Assembly (NCBI RefSeq): GCF_006345825.1
Contig: NZ_VCIX01000067.1
Location: 1 to 64,000, forward strand
Direction: 5' to 3'
From: Paenibacillus paridis
GTDB lineage: Bacteria; Bacillota; Bacilli; Paenibacillales; Paenibacillaceae
DNA length: 64,000 nucleotides
The notes beneath the pieces are model-generated. The model had not been told where the DNA came from, searched no databases, and saw only the letters and a program-made list of their open reading frames with translations. Each line of letters starts with the position of its first letter. The stretch's first letter is position 1. This document shows positions 18,348 through 27,999 of the stretch, piece by piece. The position numbers and the translations under genes were made by a program.

Positions 18348-18481
18348 GAAGAAAGTTATGAGTTAGAAACTGTCGAAATATAGCGAGAAGTGCTGATTCT
18401 TGCAGCTTCATGTGATAGAATTGAGATCAGAAGTGCCTATCAAGGGCGATTGATCAAAATCTACCAGAAAGTGAGATCAGC

Positions 18482-19267
18482 ATGATAGACATCCATACAC
18501 ATATTTTACCCGGCTTGGACGATGGTGCAGCGAATTGGAATGATGCTTTGAATATGGCCCGGGCAGCCGTATCAGAGGGAATTACAACCATCATTGCAAC
18601 TCCTCATCACGCCAACGGGACTTATACTAATGCAGCAGTAGACGTAGCCGAGCACACTCACGCCATTAACGAACAGTTAATCGCTGCGGGTGTGCCTGTT
18701 ACTATTAGGACCGGTCAGGAAATCCGTGTCCATGATGGTCTCCTTGATGCCTGGTATAGGAGGGAACTGCTGACTTTGGCGGATTCTAGCTATGTATTGA
18801 TTGAGATGCCATCCTCTCGTATTCCGAAGACGATGATTGAGCTTATTCACGAGTTCAATGTCTTGAATCTCAAACCTATTATTGCTCATCCGGAGAGAAA
18901 CGCGGAGGTTACGCAGCATCCGGAACGTTTGGCTGAACTGATCGACGCGGGGGCTTATGCCCAGATGACTACGCACTCCTTGTTAGGAGGGTTTGGGAAG
19001 CGCATCGAGCAGCATGCCTGGTCACTTATGAAGAGTGGGCACATTCATATTGTTTCTTCCGACGCACACCATGTGGAGCGCCGCGGATTTCGCATGGGCG
19101 AAGCCTATTCGTTCATTGAGAGGCGGATGGGAGAACAGTGGGTGAACTATTTCAAGAGCAATGCAGAAGCTGTTATTCATGATTCTCCATTTCATAATCA
19201 ACCACCGCTTGCCTCTGCTTCAGAGGGGGCTGTGCGTCGTTTTCTTTCCTATTTTTATAAAAAATAG
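18482..19267 (+). CDS. cpsB: Tyrosine-protein phosphatase, CpsB/YwqE type
   Basis: 261 residues, a PHP-domain, metal-dependent phosphatase. The metal ligands start with IHTHILPGLDDG (His5, His7), then ATPHH, IAHPERN and the C-terminal SSDAHH. It removes phosphate from the tyrosine cluster of the CpsD-type kinase and so sets polymer length. First gene of the cluster; the kinase itself is 3.1 kb downstream because an SLH protein gene lies between. Confidence 0.9.
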   Translation: MIDIHTHILPGLDDGAANWNDALNMARAAVSEGITTIIATPHHANGTYTNAAVDVAEHTHAINEQLIAAGVPVTIRTGQEIRVHDGLLDAWYRRELLTLADSSYVLIEMPSSRIPKTMIELIHEFNVLNLKPIIAHPERNAEVTQHPERLAELIDAGAYAQMTTHSLLGGFGKRIEQHAWSLMKSGHIHIVSSDAHHVERRGFRMGEAYSFIERRMGEQWVNYFKSNAEAVIHDSPFHNQPPLASASEGAVRRFLSYFYKK

Positions 19268-19390
19268 GGGATGCTAGCTTCGGTGGGAGCAATAGTAAAT
19301 AGCTACATACATAATGGTAGAACGATTGGCGTTATTAGTCATTCATCTATTAGATGGGTGCAACTATTTCTTATATAGGAGTGAATGAGA

Positions 19391-21490
19391 GTGACATTAA
19401 GAAAAAAAATTGCAGTATCTACGATTGCTGCGAGCGTAGCCCTTACGGCTTTCGCTGGAATTCCGCTAAGCAACAAGGGTCTTGCGGACAAGCTAGGACT
19501 AAATGGGGTAACTTATGCCTCCTCAGCTTTGACTGACTCTGCTCTGGTAACCGAAGCGAAGAAGCTTTACGACGCTTTGGTTGCTACAGGAGGATGGCCG
19601 AAAGTACAAGCTCTTCAAACTGCTCTGGATGGTCTTGATATCCATGTGAAAGGCGATATCGTTGATCCGATCGTCGACCGTTTCAATCCAACCGATGCAG
19701 AAGAAACGCAATTGGAAGGTTTGTTCTTCGCGGCTGTATCGTTGTCCTACAACCCTTCAGTTGAAGGCCTTGACAACCTGCGTATCCAATACGGGCCTCT
19801 TCTTCAATCATTTGCTACTGAAGCTGGAGTAGAAGATCTGACGGTTGACGATGTTGCCGAATATTTCTTCGATATTCAGAAAGAGCTTGTTGCGCAAGTG
19901 AAGAACAAGAGCTTATCCGCGCTGCTTGATCTAATGCAGAACAAAGACAGCGTTAAGCAACTTATGAGCGATGTGTTGAATGCATTGTCGGGGAAAAATT
20001 ATGCGGTGCAACAAGTGTTCACTCATTACGAAGTGAAGACGGCTGACGTGCTTGAAGTGCTAACTCGCTCAAGAACGGCAGTAAACAAAGACAGCTTGTT
20101 TACGGAAGCAGCCGTTGCATTGTTTACGGCCTATGAATCTCTTAATCCACCAACGACAAACCCTGGCACTAATCCGGGTACGGTAACGCCAGTCGTTCCG
20201 CTACCGGTATCCACGGATAAATTGCTGAATGATTTGAAAGCGGCGCTTGATAAAGCGACGGAAGCAGAGAAAGCAGCTATTATTACGAAATTTGTCACCG
20301 ATGCGAAAGCAGAAATCGCGACGCTTGCTGCAATCAGTGCTTCAACTAATGTAAGCAATGTTAACGGACAAGCAGTTCTTCAACTGAACGAAACGAGCTT
20401 GCTCTCTGCCATTGCAGGTATTAGTGCCGTTTCCGATAAAGTGAAAGAAGTGGCTCCGGCTTCGGCGCTTGCAAAAACAGCTTTGATTATCAACCTGGGA
20501 GCAGTTACGCAGAAAGATGTCGTACTTAACCTTTCTGATGCAGCTGTGAAACTAGCGGCAGCTGGAAGCGTTTCTGGCGCTACCTTCGTTGTTGATAAAT
20601 TTGAAATAACGATTCCAGTTGGCGGCACATTCTCGTCAGCTATTGCCCTAACGATCAAGAAAAGCGATGCTACTGCAGAAGTAGTTGGAGCTTTGAAATC
20701 GGCTTCGGAGATTTATGATTTCAACCTGACCGTTGGCGGTACAGCAACAACATCGTTTAACCGTTCGATCGTAATTAGCATTCCGCTTGGCGATACGACT
20801 GGCCTGGATAAAGAGCTTCTTTCCGTAGCGAAAATCGTAGACGGCAAGCTAGTATTCCATGGTGGACGCGTATCAGGCAGCTCGATTATCGAATCGCGTG
20901 ATTCCTTCTCTTCTTATGTTGTCGTTGAGAACAAAGTTTCGTTCAGCGATATTGCTTCCGTAGAAGCATGGGCTGGCCGCGAGATTCAAGTGGTAGCTGC
21001 CAAAGGCGCTATTGAGGGCAAGGCAGAAGGCAAATTCGTACCGAAGGATAAAGTTACTCGCGCTGAATTCGCGAAGATGCTGATCCGTGCTCTTGATCTT
21101 GAGAATGGTTCGGCAGTAGAGAGCTTTGATGATGTTAATTCTTCTGACTGGTTTGCTCCTTATGTGGCTGCCGCGGCAGACCTGAAGATCATCAACGGCC
21201 GTTCGGCTTCGAAGTTTGATCCTAATGCAACGATCACTCGTGCTGAGATGGCTACGATGATCTCTCGTGCTTTGAAAGTACAAGGAGCAGCTGATGTAAC
21301 GGATGTGAACGCAGCTCTTAAAGGCTTTGCGGACGCAGCTAAGATTAACGCGACCTTGAAAGAGGGCGTAGCATTTGCAGCGACTCACAAAATCGTAATT
21401 GGCGATGCAGGCAAGTTCTTGCCGAATAACAATGCGACTCGCGCAGAAGCGGCTGTCATTATTTACCGAGCACTAAATTTCGACAATTAA
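19391..21490 (+). CDS. SLH-domain surface protein
   Basis: About 699 residues. AGGAG at 19377-19381 is spaced best for a GTG at 19391; an ATG at 19385 would add two residues. A signal peptide ends near ADKLGLNGVTYASS or earlier. The N-terminal 220 residues are helical and unassigned, followed by a Pro/Thr linker (PPTTNPGTNPG), a middle region and three C-terminal SLH repeats (FSDIASVEAW, FDDVNSSDWF and FADAAKIN, each with a T/NxTRAE motif). SLH repeats bind pyruvylated secondary wall polymer. It lies between the CpsB phosphatase and its CpsC/CpsD partners, and has its own terminator. Confidence 0.88.
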   Translation: MTLRKKIAVSTIAASVALTAFAGIPLSNKGLADKLGLNGVTYASSALTDSALVTEAKKLYDALVATGGWPKVQALQTALDGLDIHVKGDIVDPIVDRFNPTDAEETQLEGLFFAAVSLSYNPSVEGLDNLRIQYGPLLQSFATEAGVEDLTVDDVAEYFFDIQKELVAQVKNKSLSALLDLMQNKDSVKQLMSDVLNALSGKNYAVQQVFTHYEVKTADVLEVLTRSRTAVNKDSLFTEAAVALFTAYESLNPPTTNPGTNPGTVTPVVPLPVSTDKLLNDLKAALDKATEAEKAAIITKFVTDAKAEIATLAAISASTNVSNVNGQAVLQLNETSLLSAIAGISAVSDKVKEVAPASALAKTALIINLGAVTQKDVVLNLSDAAVKLAAAGSVSGATFVVDKFEITIPVGGTFSSAIALTIKKSDATAEVVGALKSASEIYDFNLTVGGTATTSFNRSIVISIPLGDTTGLDKELLSVAKIVDGKLVFHGGRVSGSSIIESRDSFSSYVVVENKVSFSDIASVEAWAGREIQVVAAKGAIEGKAEGKFVPKDKVTRAEFAKMLIRALDLENGSAVESFDDVNSSDWFAPYVAAAADLKIINGRSASKFDPNATITRAEMATMISRALKVQGAADVTDVNAALKGFADAAKINATLKEGVAFAATHKIVIGDAGKFLPNNNATRAEAAVIIYRALNFDN

Positions 21491-21508
21491 TCAAACAATA
21501 ATGTAAAT

Positions 21509-21543
21509 ATCTTCCTCTCATGTAGATGGGAGGAAGATTTTTT
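21509..21543 (+). terminator. Rho-independent terminator after the SLH gene
   Basis: ATCTTCCTCTCA pairs with TGGGAGGAAGAT around TGTAGA, followed by TTTTTT. The next genes therefore need readthrough or a promoter in 21544-21651, where TTGTAA (21561) and TATTAG (21584) are a weak pair. Confidence 0.8.
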
Positions 21544-21651
21544 GTGAAAAATCTGGTGTATTGTAATAATATAGATTATTATGTATTAGAATGTAGTTCT
21601 TTAGGATTATAAGATGATTCTATATGACTATATTCGATGGAGGAGAATTGA

Positions 21652-22419
21652 GTGTCTAACGAACTAGATTTGCGACAGTATATGGCGATCATCAAGAAAC
21701 GCTTAGCCTTAATCATTGTGTTCGTAATCATCTGTACGGCAGCAGCAGCTGTAGTAAGCATGTTTTTCAAAGATCCGGTTTATGAGGCATCCACGAAGAT
21801 TATCGTAAATCAGACGACAGCACAGATGGCGACCGGACAGCTGGATATTAATCAGATCAATTCCAATATCAAGATGATTGATACATACAAGGAAATTATT
21901 AAGACACCGGCTATCTTGGATAAAGTAGCTTCGAAATATTCAGAGCTGGGATTAACGACAACCGAGCTTTCACGCAAGATTCAGGTAAGCTCTGTGAATA
22001 ATACGCAAGTCATGACCTTGATCGTGCAGGACGTGGATTATAAGCAAGCGGCTCAGATTGTGAATGCAGTGTCTAAGGTGTTCCAAGAAGAGATTCAGCA
22101 TATCTTCAAGGTGGAGAATGTATCGATTCTGAATGAAGCGGTCATTGACGCACAGCCAAGTCCGGTATCGCCTAACATTCCACTTAATATCGCTATCGCT
22201 TTTGTCGTTTCATTAATGATAGCCATCGGCATTACGTTTCTGCTCGAGTACATGGATGATACGATCAAGACCGAAGCGGATGTATTGCAATTTTTAGGCC
22301 AGCCTACGCTAGCCATGATCTCAAGAATGAATACGGAGGATGCTAATTCTAGCCATAGCAGCAAAGCCAACCAAACCTACAAGGCAGGTGAATTAGAGCG
22401 TGTCTCGATTGAAAAATAA
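21652..22419 (+). CDS. cpsC: Polysaccharide chain-length regulator / kinase activator
   Basis: 255 residues, Wzz/CpsC/YwqC type. Two membrane helices (about residues 19-40 and 175-197) flank an extracellular domain with a PSPVSPN motif before the second helix. In Bacillota the cytoplasmic end activates the separate BY-kinase encoded next. GTG start after ATGGAGGAG. The gene overlaps the kinase by 20 bp. Confidence 0.9.
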   Translation: MSNELDLRQYMAIIKKRLALIIVFVIICTAAAAVVSMFFKDPVYEASTKIIVNQTTAQMATGQLDINQINSNIKMIDTYKEIIKTPAILDKVASKYSELGLTTTELSRKIQVSSVNNTQVMTLIVQDVDYKQAAQIVNAVSKVFQEEIQHIFKVENVSILNEAVIDAQPSPVSPNIPLNIAIAFVVSLMIAIGITFLLEYMDDTIKTEADVLQFLGQPTLAMISRMNTEDANSSHSSKANQTYKAGELERVSIEK

Positions 22420-23092
22420 GCGTCAGATCATTACCGTTACAAATCCGCGGTCGCCTATCTCAGAATCTTATCGCGCGCTGCGCACCAACATTGAATTTTC
22501 ATCCATTGACGAACAGCTGCAGGTATTAATGGTTTCCTCGGCGGGTCCCGGTGAGGGCAAGTCGACAACCATAACGAATCTAGCGGTGACGTTCGCGCAA
22601 TCCGAGAAGAGAGTGGTGCTGATAGACGCCGATCTTCGCAAGCCTACGGCTCATCATACCTTCTCTATTTCGAATCGTTATGGACTTTCTTCCGTGATCT
22701 CTCAGCAGTGCTCGCTGGAAGAAGCGATTCAGATGTCAGATATTCCTAACTTAGATGTCATTACATCCGGCGCGATTCCACCAAATCCGGCTGAGATGAT
22801 GAATTCCAAGCGAATGACGCTAATCATTGAGAAGCTAAGGCAGATGTACGACATTATCCTCATTGATACGCCGCCGCTGCTTGCGGTAACCGATGCGCAG
22901 ATTGTGGCCACCAAGAGCGATGGCGTCATTCTGGTGGTTGATCAAGGCAAGGTGAAACGCGAGATTGCAAGCAAAGCTGTGAAGAACCTGGAGAGCGTAA
23001 ATGCAAAAATTTTAGGTGTTGTCCTTAATAATGTGAAGCGCAAGGCCAATGAAGAGGCCTACTATTATTATTACGGTGTGCAAGACAAGTAA
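22400..23092 (+). CDS. cpsD: BY-type tyrosine kinase
   Basis: 230 residues, CpsD/YwqD type. Walker A GPGEGKST (49-56), Walker A' VLIDADLRKP, Walker B IILIDTPP, and a C-terminal autophosphorylated cluster of five tyrosines before GVQDK. It needs the CpsC membrane partner and is reset by CpsB. GTG start inside the end of cpsC. Confidence 0.92.
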   Translation: MSRLKNKRQIITVTNPRSPISESYRALRTNIEFSSIDEQLQVLMVSSAGPGEGKSTTITNLAVTFAQSEKRVVLIDADLRKPTAHHTFSISNRYGLSSVISQQCSLEEAIQMSDIPNLDVITSGAIPPNPAEMMNSKRMTLIIEKLRQMYDIILIDTPPLLAVTDAQIVATKSDGVILVVDQGKVKREIASKAVKNLESVNAKILGVVLNNVKRKANEEAYYYYYGVQDK

Positions 23093-23124
23093 CCCAATTC
23101 AAAGAGGTTCGTTTTAGTGGAGGG

Positions 23125-24957
23125 ATGAATAAAGTGAGCAACAGAAATAGAATGCTAGTTATTTTGGTGGTCGATATTTGCATTATATGGGTAGCGATTG
23201 CGATATCCTATATGTTTCGGTTTGATGGAAGTATCCCTCCCTTCTATGAGAACCAGATGCTAGTATTTGCGTTATCTACCACCTTGATCTGCGGCAGCAG
23301 TCTAGCTTTTTTTCGTATGTACAGACGAATGTGGCAGTATGCGAGCATTGGGGAAATCATAGAGTTGGCGAAAGCCATTATTATTGGACTTGTTCTTTCT
23401 TATGTTGTGACTTATGTATTGTTTGGGAATCGCGTTCCGCTCTCGATCGCATCCCGAACACTGGAGCTTATGATTATATTTATGGGGGGCTCACGCTTCC
23501 TTTGGCGCTTAATCCGAGTAAACAGAACAAAAAAGACAGAATTAACAAATAATGTATTAGTTGTAGGCGCAGGCGACTGTGGAGCATTGATCGCAAAGGA
23601 AATCATGACAAGCAACAGCTTCTTAGGCAATCGAATTATTGGCTTTATTGACGATGATCCACATAAACGAAATATGCAGGTCGTAGGCTTGCCGGTACTA
23701 GGTACACGGATGAACATTGAAGAGGTTGTACATAAATATCAAATCCATGACATCATTATCGCCATGCCTTCCGCTAAGCGGGTGCATATCAGCGATATTA
23801 TCAATATTTGCAAGCTTTCCGGGGCAAAGGTGAAGATCATTCCTTCCATTAACGATTTCATCAAGGGCAAGCTGGCCGTTCGATCGTTACGAAATGTAGA
23901 GGTCGAGGATCTTCTGGGCAGGGAAGCGGTGATGACCGATCTGGAAGGCATCGCGAATTACGTATCGGATAAGGTGGTTCTCGTTACCGGGGCAGGCGGC
24001 TCGATTGGCTCGGAGCTATGCCGGCAAATCTCTTCTTTCCAGCCCACCTGTCTTCTGCTTCTGGGACATGGGGAGAACAGCATTTATACGATAGAGATGG
24101 AGCTTAGAACCAAGTTCCCGCATCTGAAACTGGAAACCGTTATCGCCGATATTCAGGATCGCAGCCGAATGGATGATGTGTTCCGTAAGTTCCGGCCCCA
24201 GGTGGTCTTCCATGCAGCGGCCCATAAGCATGTGCCCCTCATGGAGCGTAATCCATCGGAAGCTGTGAAGAACAATGTATTCGGTACCCGTAACGTAGCC
24301 GATTGTGCAGATAAATACAAAGCAGAACGATTCGTAATGATTTCCTCCGATAAGGCAGTTAATCCATCCAGCATTATGGGAGCAACGAAGAGAATTGCAG
24401 AGATGTACATACAAAGCATTAACACGATTAGTGAAACCCAGTTCGTAGCGGTCCGGTTCGGCAATGTACTTGGCAGCCGTGGCAGCGTAATCCCAAGATT
24501 CAAGGAGCAGATTGCAGCAGGCGGTCCAGTCACCGTTACCCATCCGGATATGGTTAGGTATTTTATGACGATACCAGAAGCCGTACAGTTGGTCATTCAG
24601 GCCGGTGCTTTCGCCAAGGGAGGAGAGATCTTCGTACTGGATATGGGCAAGCCGGTACGTATACTCGATCTGGCACAGGATCTTATTAGACTCTCCGGCT
24701 ATGAACCGAATGTGGATATTGAGATTAACTTCAGCGGTATACGCGAGGGTGAGAAATTGTTCGAGGAGCTGCTAACCGATGAGGAAGCGGTAACATCGAC
24801 TCAACATGAACGAATTTACATAGGCAAACCAATACATATCAATAGAGTAGAGTTAGAGCTGCAATTTAAGCGAATTGAGAAAGTCATAAGTGAAGATCAG
24901 CATTCGATCAAGGATGTTATCGAGCATCTTGTTCCTTTTTATTCCCATGTATCGTAA
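23125..24957 (+). CDS. Membrane UDP-sugar 4,6-dehydratase, CapD/EpsC/PglF type
   Basis: 610 residues, the full-length form. Four N-terminal membrane helices (to about residue 120), a first nucleotide-binding domain (VVGAGDCGALIAKE), then the catalytic short-chain dehydrogenase domain with VTGAGGSIGSELCRQ and MISSDKAVNPSS, where SDK takes the place of the usual YxxxK as in WbpM and PglF. It likely converts UDP-GlcNAc to the 4-keto-6-deoxy sugar. No matching aminotransferase is seen in the cluster, so the later steps are unclear. GGAGGG precedes the ATG. Confidence 0.88.
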   Translation: MNKVSNRNRMLVILVVDICIIWVAIAISYMFRFDGSIPPFYENQMLVFALSTTLICGSSLAFFRMYRRMWQYASIGEIIELAKAIIIGLVLSYVVTYVLFGNRVPLSIASRTLELMIIFMGGSRFLWRLIRVNRTKKTELTNNVLVVGAGDCGALIAKEIMTSNSFLGNRIIGFIDDDPHKRNMQVVGLPVLGTRMNIEEVVHKYQIHDIIIAMPSAKRVHISDIINICKLSGAKVKIIPSINDFIKGKLAVRSLRNVEVEDLLGREAVMTDLEGIANYVSDKVVLVTGAGGSIGSELCRQISSFQPTCLLLLGHGENSIYTIEMELRTKFPHLKLETVIADIQDRSRMDDVFRKFRPQVVFHAAAHKHVPLMERNPSEAVKNNVFGTRNVADCADKYKAERFVMISSDKAVNPSSIMGATKRIAEMYIQSINTISETQFVAVRFGNVLGSRGSVIPRFKEQIAAGGPVTVTHPDMVRYFMTIPEAVQLVIQAGAFAKGGEIFVLDMGKPVRILDLAQDLIRLSGYEPNVDIEINFSGIREGEKLFEELLTDEEAVTSTQHERIYIGKPIHINRVELELQFKRIEKVISEDQHSIKDVIEHLVPFYSHVS

Positions 24958-24989
24958 GCAAACAGTCTATCTTAGCGGAGGCGAATAAG

Positions 24990-25613
24990 ATGAAAAAGTG
25001 GAAAAAGGTATTGATTTGGGTTGCATCAATTATTGTGATATTGGGAGTCGGGGGCTTATTTGCAGCAAACTATGCTGTGGATAAGCTTATTTCTTCATTA
25101 TCGGAGAGCCTTGAGAATGAGATCCTAAATGAAACGATGAATGAGACTGTGGATGGTGCAGTTACGGAAGGAACTGATCCAGTAGCAGGGGCAACGGATG
25201 CCCCTGTAACAGATGAAGGCACTCAGGAAACGGATACAGCAGGGGAACCATCTACGAGCCCTGAAAAAACACCAGATACAAACAACGGTACTTCTACAGG
25301 TGAGGTTGCTAAACCGTCTGACGGAGGTTATAAAGCAGAAGTTAGTATCGATAAAGCGAAAGATGTTCAGGAAAAAATTACGGTTGGCGAGAAAGCTCAG
25401 CTTACATCTGTGTTCTTAAAGGAATTAAGTATGTCTGATATTAAGGAACTACAGGGCTTAGCAAGTGGTGGGCTCAGTGTCGAAGATAAGAAAAAGGCGA
25501 GAAGTATCATTTTGGATAAATTATCGCCTGAACAATATGATGAACTCATTCAGATTGCTAAGAAGTATGGATTAAGTCAGGGTAGATCATACGAACAAGT
25601 AGTAAAAAAATGA
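24990..25613 (+). CDS. Membrane-anchored protein of unknown function
   Basis: 207 residues; not recognised. One N-terminal membrane helix (about residues 6-27, after the basic MKKWKK), an acidic Thr/Pro/Gly-rich linker (about 45-115), then a charged helical domain of about 90 residues outside the cell with no cysteines. AGGCG/GGAGGCG precedes the ATG. It lies between the dehydratase and galU in the same direction, at short spacing, so it is probably part of the cluster. The layout resembles the 40777 protein but the C-terminal domain differs. Confidence 0.7.
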   Translation: MKKWKKVLIWVASIIVILGVGGLFAANYAVDKLISSLSESLENEILNETMNETVDGAVTEGTDPVAGATDAPVTDEGTQETDTAGEPSTSPEKTPDTNNGTSTGEVAKPSDGGYKAEVSIDKAKDVQEKITVGEKAQLTSVFLKELSMSDIKELQGLASGGLSVEDKKKARSIILDKLSPEQYDELIQIAKKYGLSQGRSYEQVVKK

Positions 25614-25660
25614 AATTAACATTGTATATAGCTTATGTGACGAAATAGGGGGAGATAATA

Positions 25661-26542
25661 ATGATTGTTCGAAAAGCTATTATTCCAGCTGCAGGGTTAG
25701 GAACAAGATTTCTACCAGCAACTAAAGCAATGCCTAAGGAAATGCTTCCAATTGTTGATAAACCTACGATTCAATATATTGTTGAAGAAGCAATTGCGTC
25801 TGGGATTGAAGACATAATAATTGTCACTGGTAAAGGAAAAAGAGCAATTGAGGATCATTTTGATAACTCATTTGAATTAGAACAGAATTTATTCGAAAAA
25901 GGGAAGTTTGAACTGTTAAACGAAGTGCAGAAGTCATCAAAAATGGTGGATATACATTATATTCGTCAAAAAGAGGCGAGAGGGCTCGGACATGCGATTT
26001 GGTGTGCAAGGAAGTTTATTGGAAATGAACCATTTGCAGTGTTGCTAGGTGATGATATCGTGCAAGCTGAAAAACCTTGTTTGAAACAGATGATTGAGCA
26101 GTATGACCGGTATAAGTCATCAATTATAGGTGTGCAGAGTGTTCCGATGAACGAAGTATCTAGATATGGAATTATAGACGGGAAAGAGATCCATAATCGT
26201 CTTTATAGTGTGAATAATTTAGTAGAGAAGCCTAAGAAGGAAGAAGCACCTTCAAATGTTGCAATAATGGGACGCTATATTCTAAGTTCAAAGATTTTTG
26301 GCATTCTTGAGAATCAAAAACCAGGTGCTGGCGGAGAGGTTCAATTAACAGATGCCATTGCGGAATTGAATCGAGTAGAAGCGGTGTATGCTTATGACTT
26401 TAAAGGTGTAAGATATGATGTCGGTGAGAAGCTCGGGTTTATTAAAACAACGATTGAAATGGCGCTGCAAAATAATGAATTGAAATTTGAATTATTCGCA
26501 TTTTTAGAGGAAATTATTGAAAAAAATAAAATAGAAAAATAG
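25661..26542 (+). CDS. galU: UTP-glucose-1-phosphate uridylyltransferase
   Basis: 293 residues. It makes UDP-glucose from UTP and glucose-1-phosphate. The N-terminal nucleotide-binding motif [18 protein letters not shown] and the DKPTIQYI and LGDDI segments are intact. With galE (39372) it feeds UDP-glucose and UDP-galactose to the glycosyltransferases. AT-rich codon use begins here. Confidence 0.95.
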   Translation: MIVRKAIIPAAGLGTRFLPATKAMPKEMLPIVDKPTIQYIVEEAIASGIEDIIIVTGKGKRAIEDHFDNSFELEQNLFEKGKFELLNEVQKSSKMVDIHYIRQKEARGLGHAIWCARKFIGNEPFAVLLGDDIVQAEKPCLKQMIEQYDRYKSSIIGVQSVPMNEVSRYGIIDGKEIHNRLYSVNNLVEKPKKEEAPSNVAIMGRYILSSKIFGILENQKPGAGGEVQLTDAIAELNRVEAVYAYDFKGVRYDVGEKLGFIKTTIEMALQNNELKFELFAFLEEIIEKNKIEK

Positions 26543-26721
26543 ATAACGTAGGTTCTATTTCATTTAAAGAATATTATACAGATAAGATGCTGCTTTTGTA
26601 GTGATTAGATAGTTTGATAGTAAAATCATAAGCAACTAAGCTGACTAGGAAATTCAATACAGTTTAACTCTAAAAGCTTACATATGAATTGGTTTAAATG
26701 TTAATTTTTATTAAGTTTAGT

Positions 26722-26930
26722 TACCACGTCCTAATTAAGATTTGATAAGTTGCTGCCCCAAATATAAACCTTCGTTGCGGGAAAACCGAATACAATAGTC
26801 CTTTGATGTATGTGTGGTAGGTCGCAGGTGAGCGAGGCGTGTCTTTTTATTCCAGCCCTGCTCTTTTTACCGATGGATGAAAAAAGGGTCGAACTCATTA
26901 ATACTATTAATGAGTGCGTCTTTTGGGTTT
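26722..26930 (+). ncRNA. Candidate structured leader RNA with terminator hairpin
   Basis: This lies in the 822-bp gene-free stretch between galU and the priming transferase. TACCAC (26722-26727) pairs with GTGGTA (about 26814-26819) and closes a loop that contains TTCG/CGAA around GCGGGAAAAC. A hairpin TCGC/GCGA (about 26822-26835) follows, then CTTTTT/AAAAAAG, and finally a perfect 10-bp stem ACTCATTAAT/ATTAATGAGT (26893-26915) with a T-rich tail. GC-richer than its surroundings. Position in a polysaccharide operon recalls the EAR/epsC antitermination RNA of Bacillus, but I did not match its consensus. Nothing else is seen in 26543-26720 or 26941-27364. Confidence 0.4.
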
Positions 26931-27364
26931 TATTTTTTTAGGTATTAAATTAATTGAAAAATATTAATTCTCTAATACTTGTTTTGTTAATTAAATGAAC
27001 TTGCGGGGAATGAACAGTTACAAGTTAAATTAATATAGAAATAATCAATGAATCTAATTGGATAATAGGGAGAACTGTATATCGTAGTTAGAAGGTACGC
27101 TAGATACATTGTGGGAAAGGGATTTGAGGTCTTTTTAGTGAGATTTATAGATTGATTGAAAGGTTTATATGATAGGAAGAAATTCTGTATAGGGTAATTA
27201 AATCAAGAATATTTATTCCGCATTTGGTTGTTAGATTGAATAGATATTCGGAAGTGGCTATGAGAAGTGGATACAATTTTAGTGGTTTAGTAGTTGGTTG
27301 GAAAGGTGAATGATTTCCAATTAAGTTCTAACTTACTAAATAACTTTCAAGGAGTGTTACAGGC

Positions 27365-27997
27365 ATGTATATGAAAATGAAAAGATTGATAGATGTTATT
27401 CTTTCTTTAATTGGACTTATAGTATTGTCATCAATTTATTTATTTCTAATTGTTGCTATTAAGCTAGATTCAAGAGGCCCGGTGCTGTTTAGGCAAAAAC
27501 GTATTGGCATCAACAAGACACATTTCAATATATTGAAATTTCGAACCATGAGAATAGATACACCGAAGGACACTCCAACTCATTTATTAGATAACCCAGA
27601 GCAGTATATCACAAAGATGGGGAAATTCCTAAGAAAAACCTCACTTGATGAGCTTCCTCAGATTTGGAATATATTTGTGGGACATATGAGTATTATTGGG
27701 CCAAGACCAGCACTATGGAATCAGTATGACCTGATCGCTGAACGGGATAAGTATGGTGCCAATGATATCCCCCCCGGTTTAACTGGTTGGGCTCAGATTA
27801 ATGGAAGGGATGAGCTTCCTATCGAGTTTAAGGCAAAGTTAGACGGCGATTATGTTGAGAAGTTTAGCCTTTGGATGGATGTTAAGTGTTTCTTTTTGAC
27901 CATTGTAAGTGTTTTGAAGAGTGATGGGGTTGTTGAAGGTGGAACTGGAACGAAAAAAACTGATATAGAGTCAGTGAAACAATACGTGGAGATCTAA
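27365..27997 (+). CDS. Priming sugar-phosphate transferase (undecaprenyl-phosphate)
   Basis: 210 residues, bacterial sugar transferase family (PF02397), EpsL/PglC-like short form. One N-terminal hydrophobic re-entrant helix (KRLIDVILSLIGLIVLS), then FRQKRIG, ILKFRTMR, KTSLDELPQ, GHMSIIGPRP and GLTGWAQINGRD, the usual conserved blocks. It puts the first sugar-phosphate of the repeat unit on the lipid carrier. AAGGAG lies about 11 nt before the ATG. Confidence 0.92.
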   Translation: MYMKMKRLIDVILSLIGLIVLSSIYLFLIVAIKLDSRGPVLFRQKRIGINKTHFNILKFRTMRIDTPKDTPTHLLDNPEQYITKMGKFLRKTSLDELPQIWNIFVGHMSIIGPRPALWNQYDLIAERDKYGANDIPPGLTGWAQINGRDELPIEFKAKLDGDYVEKFSLWMDVKCFFLTIVSVLKSDGVVEGGTGTKKTDIESVKQYVEI

Positions 27998-27999
27998 AA

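Noticed and set aside
26543..27364. A decayed gene in the gap after galU
   Set aside because: No frame of useful length and no recognisable peptide on either strand; only the RNA-like structure stands out.
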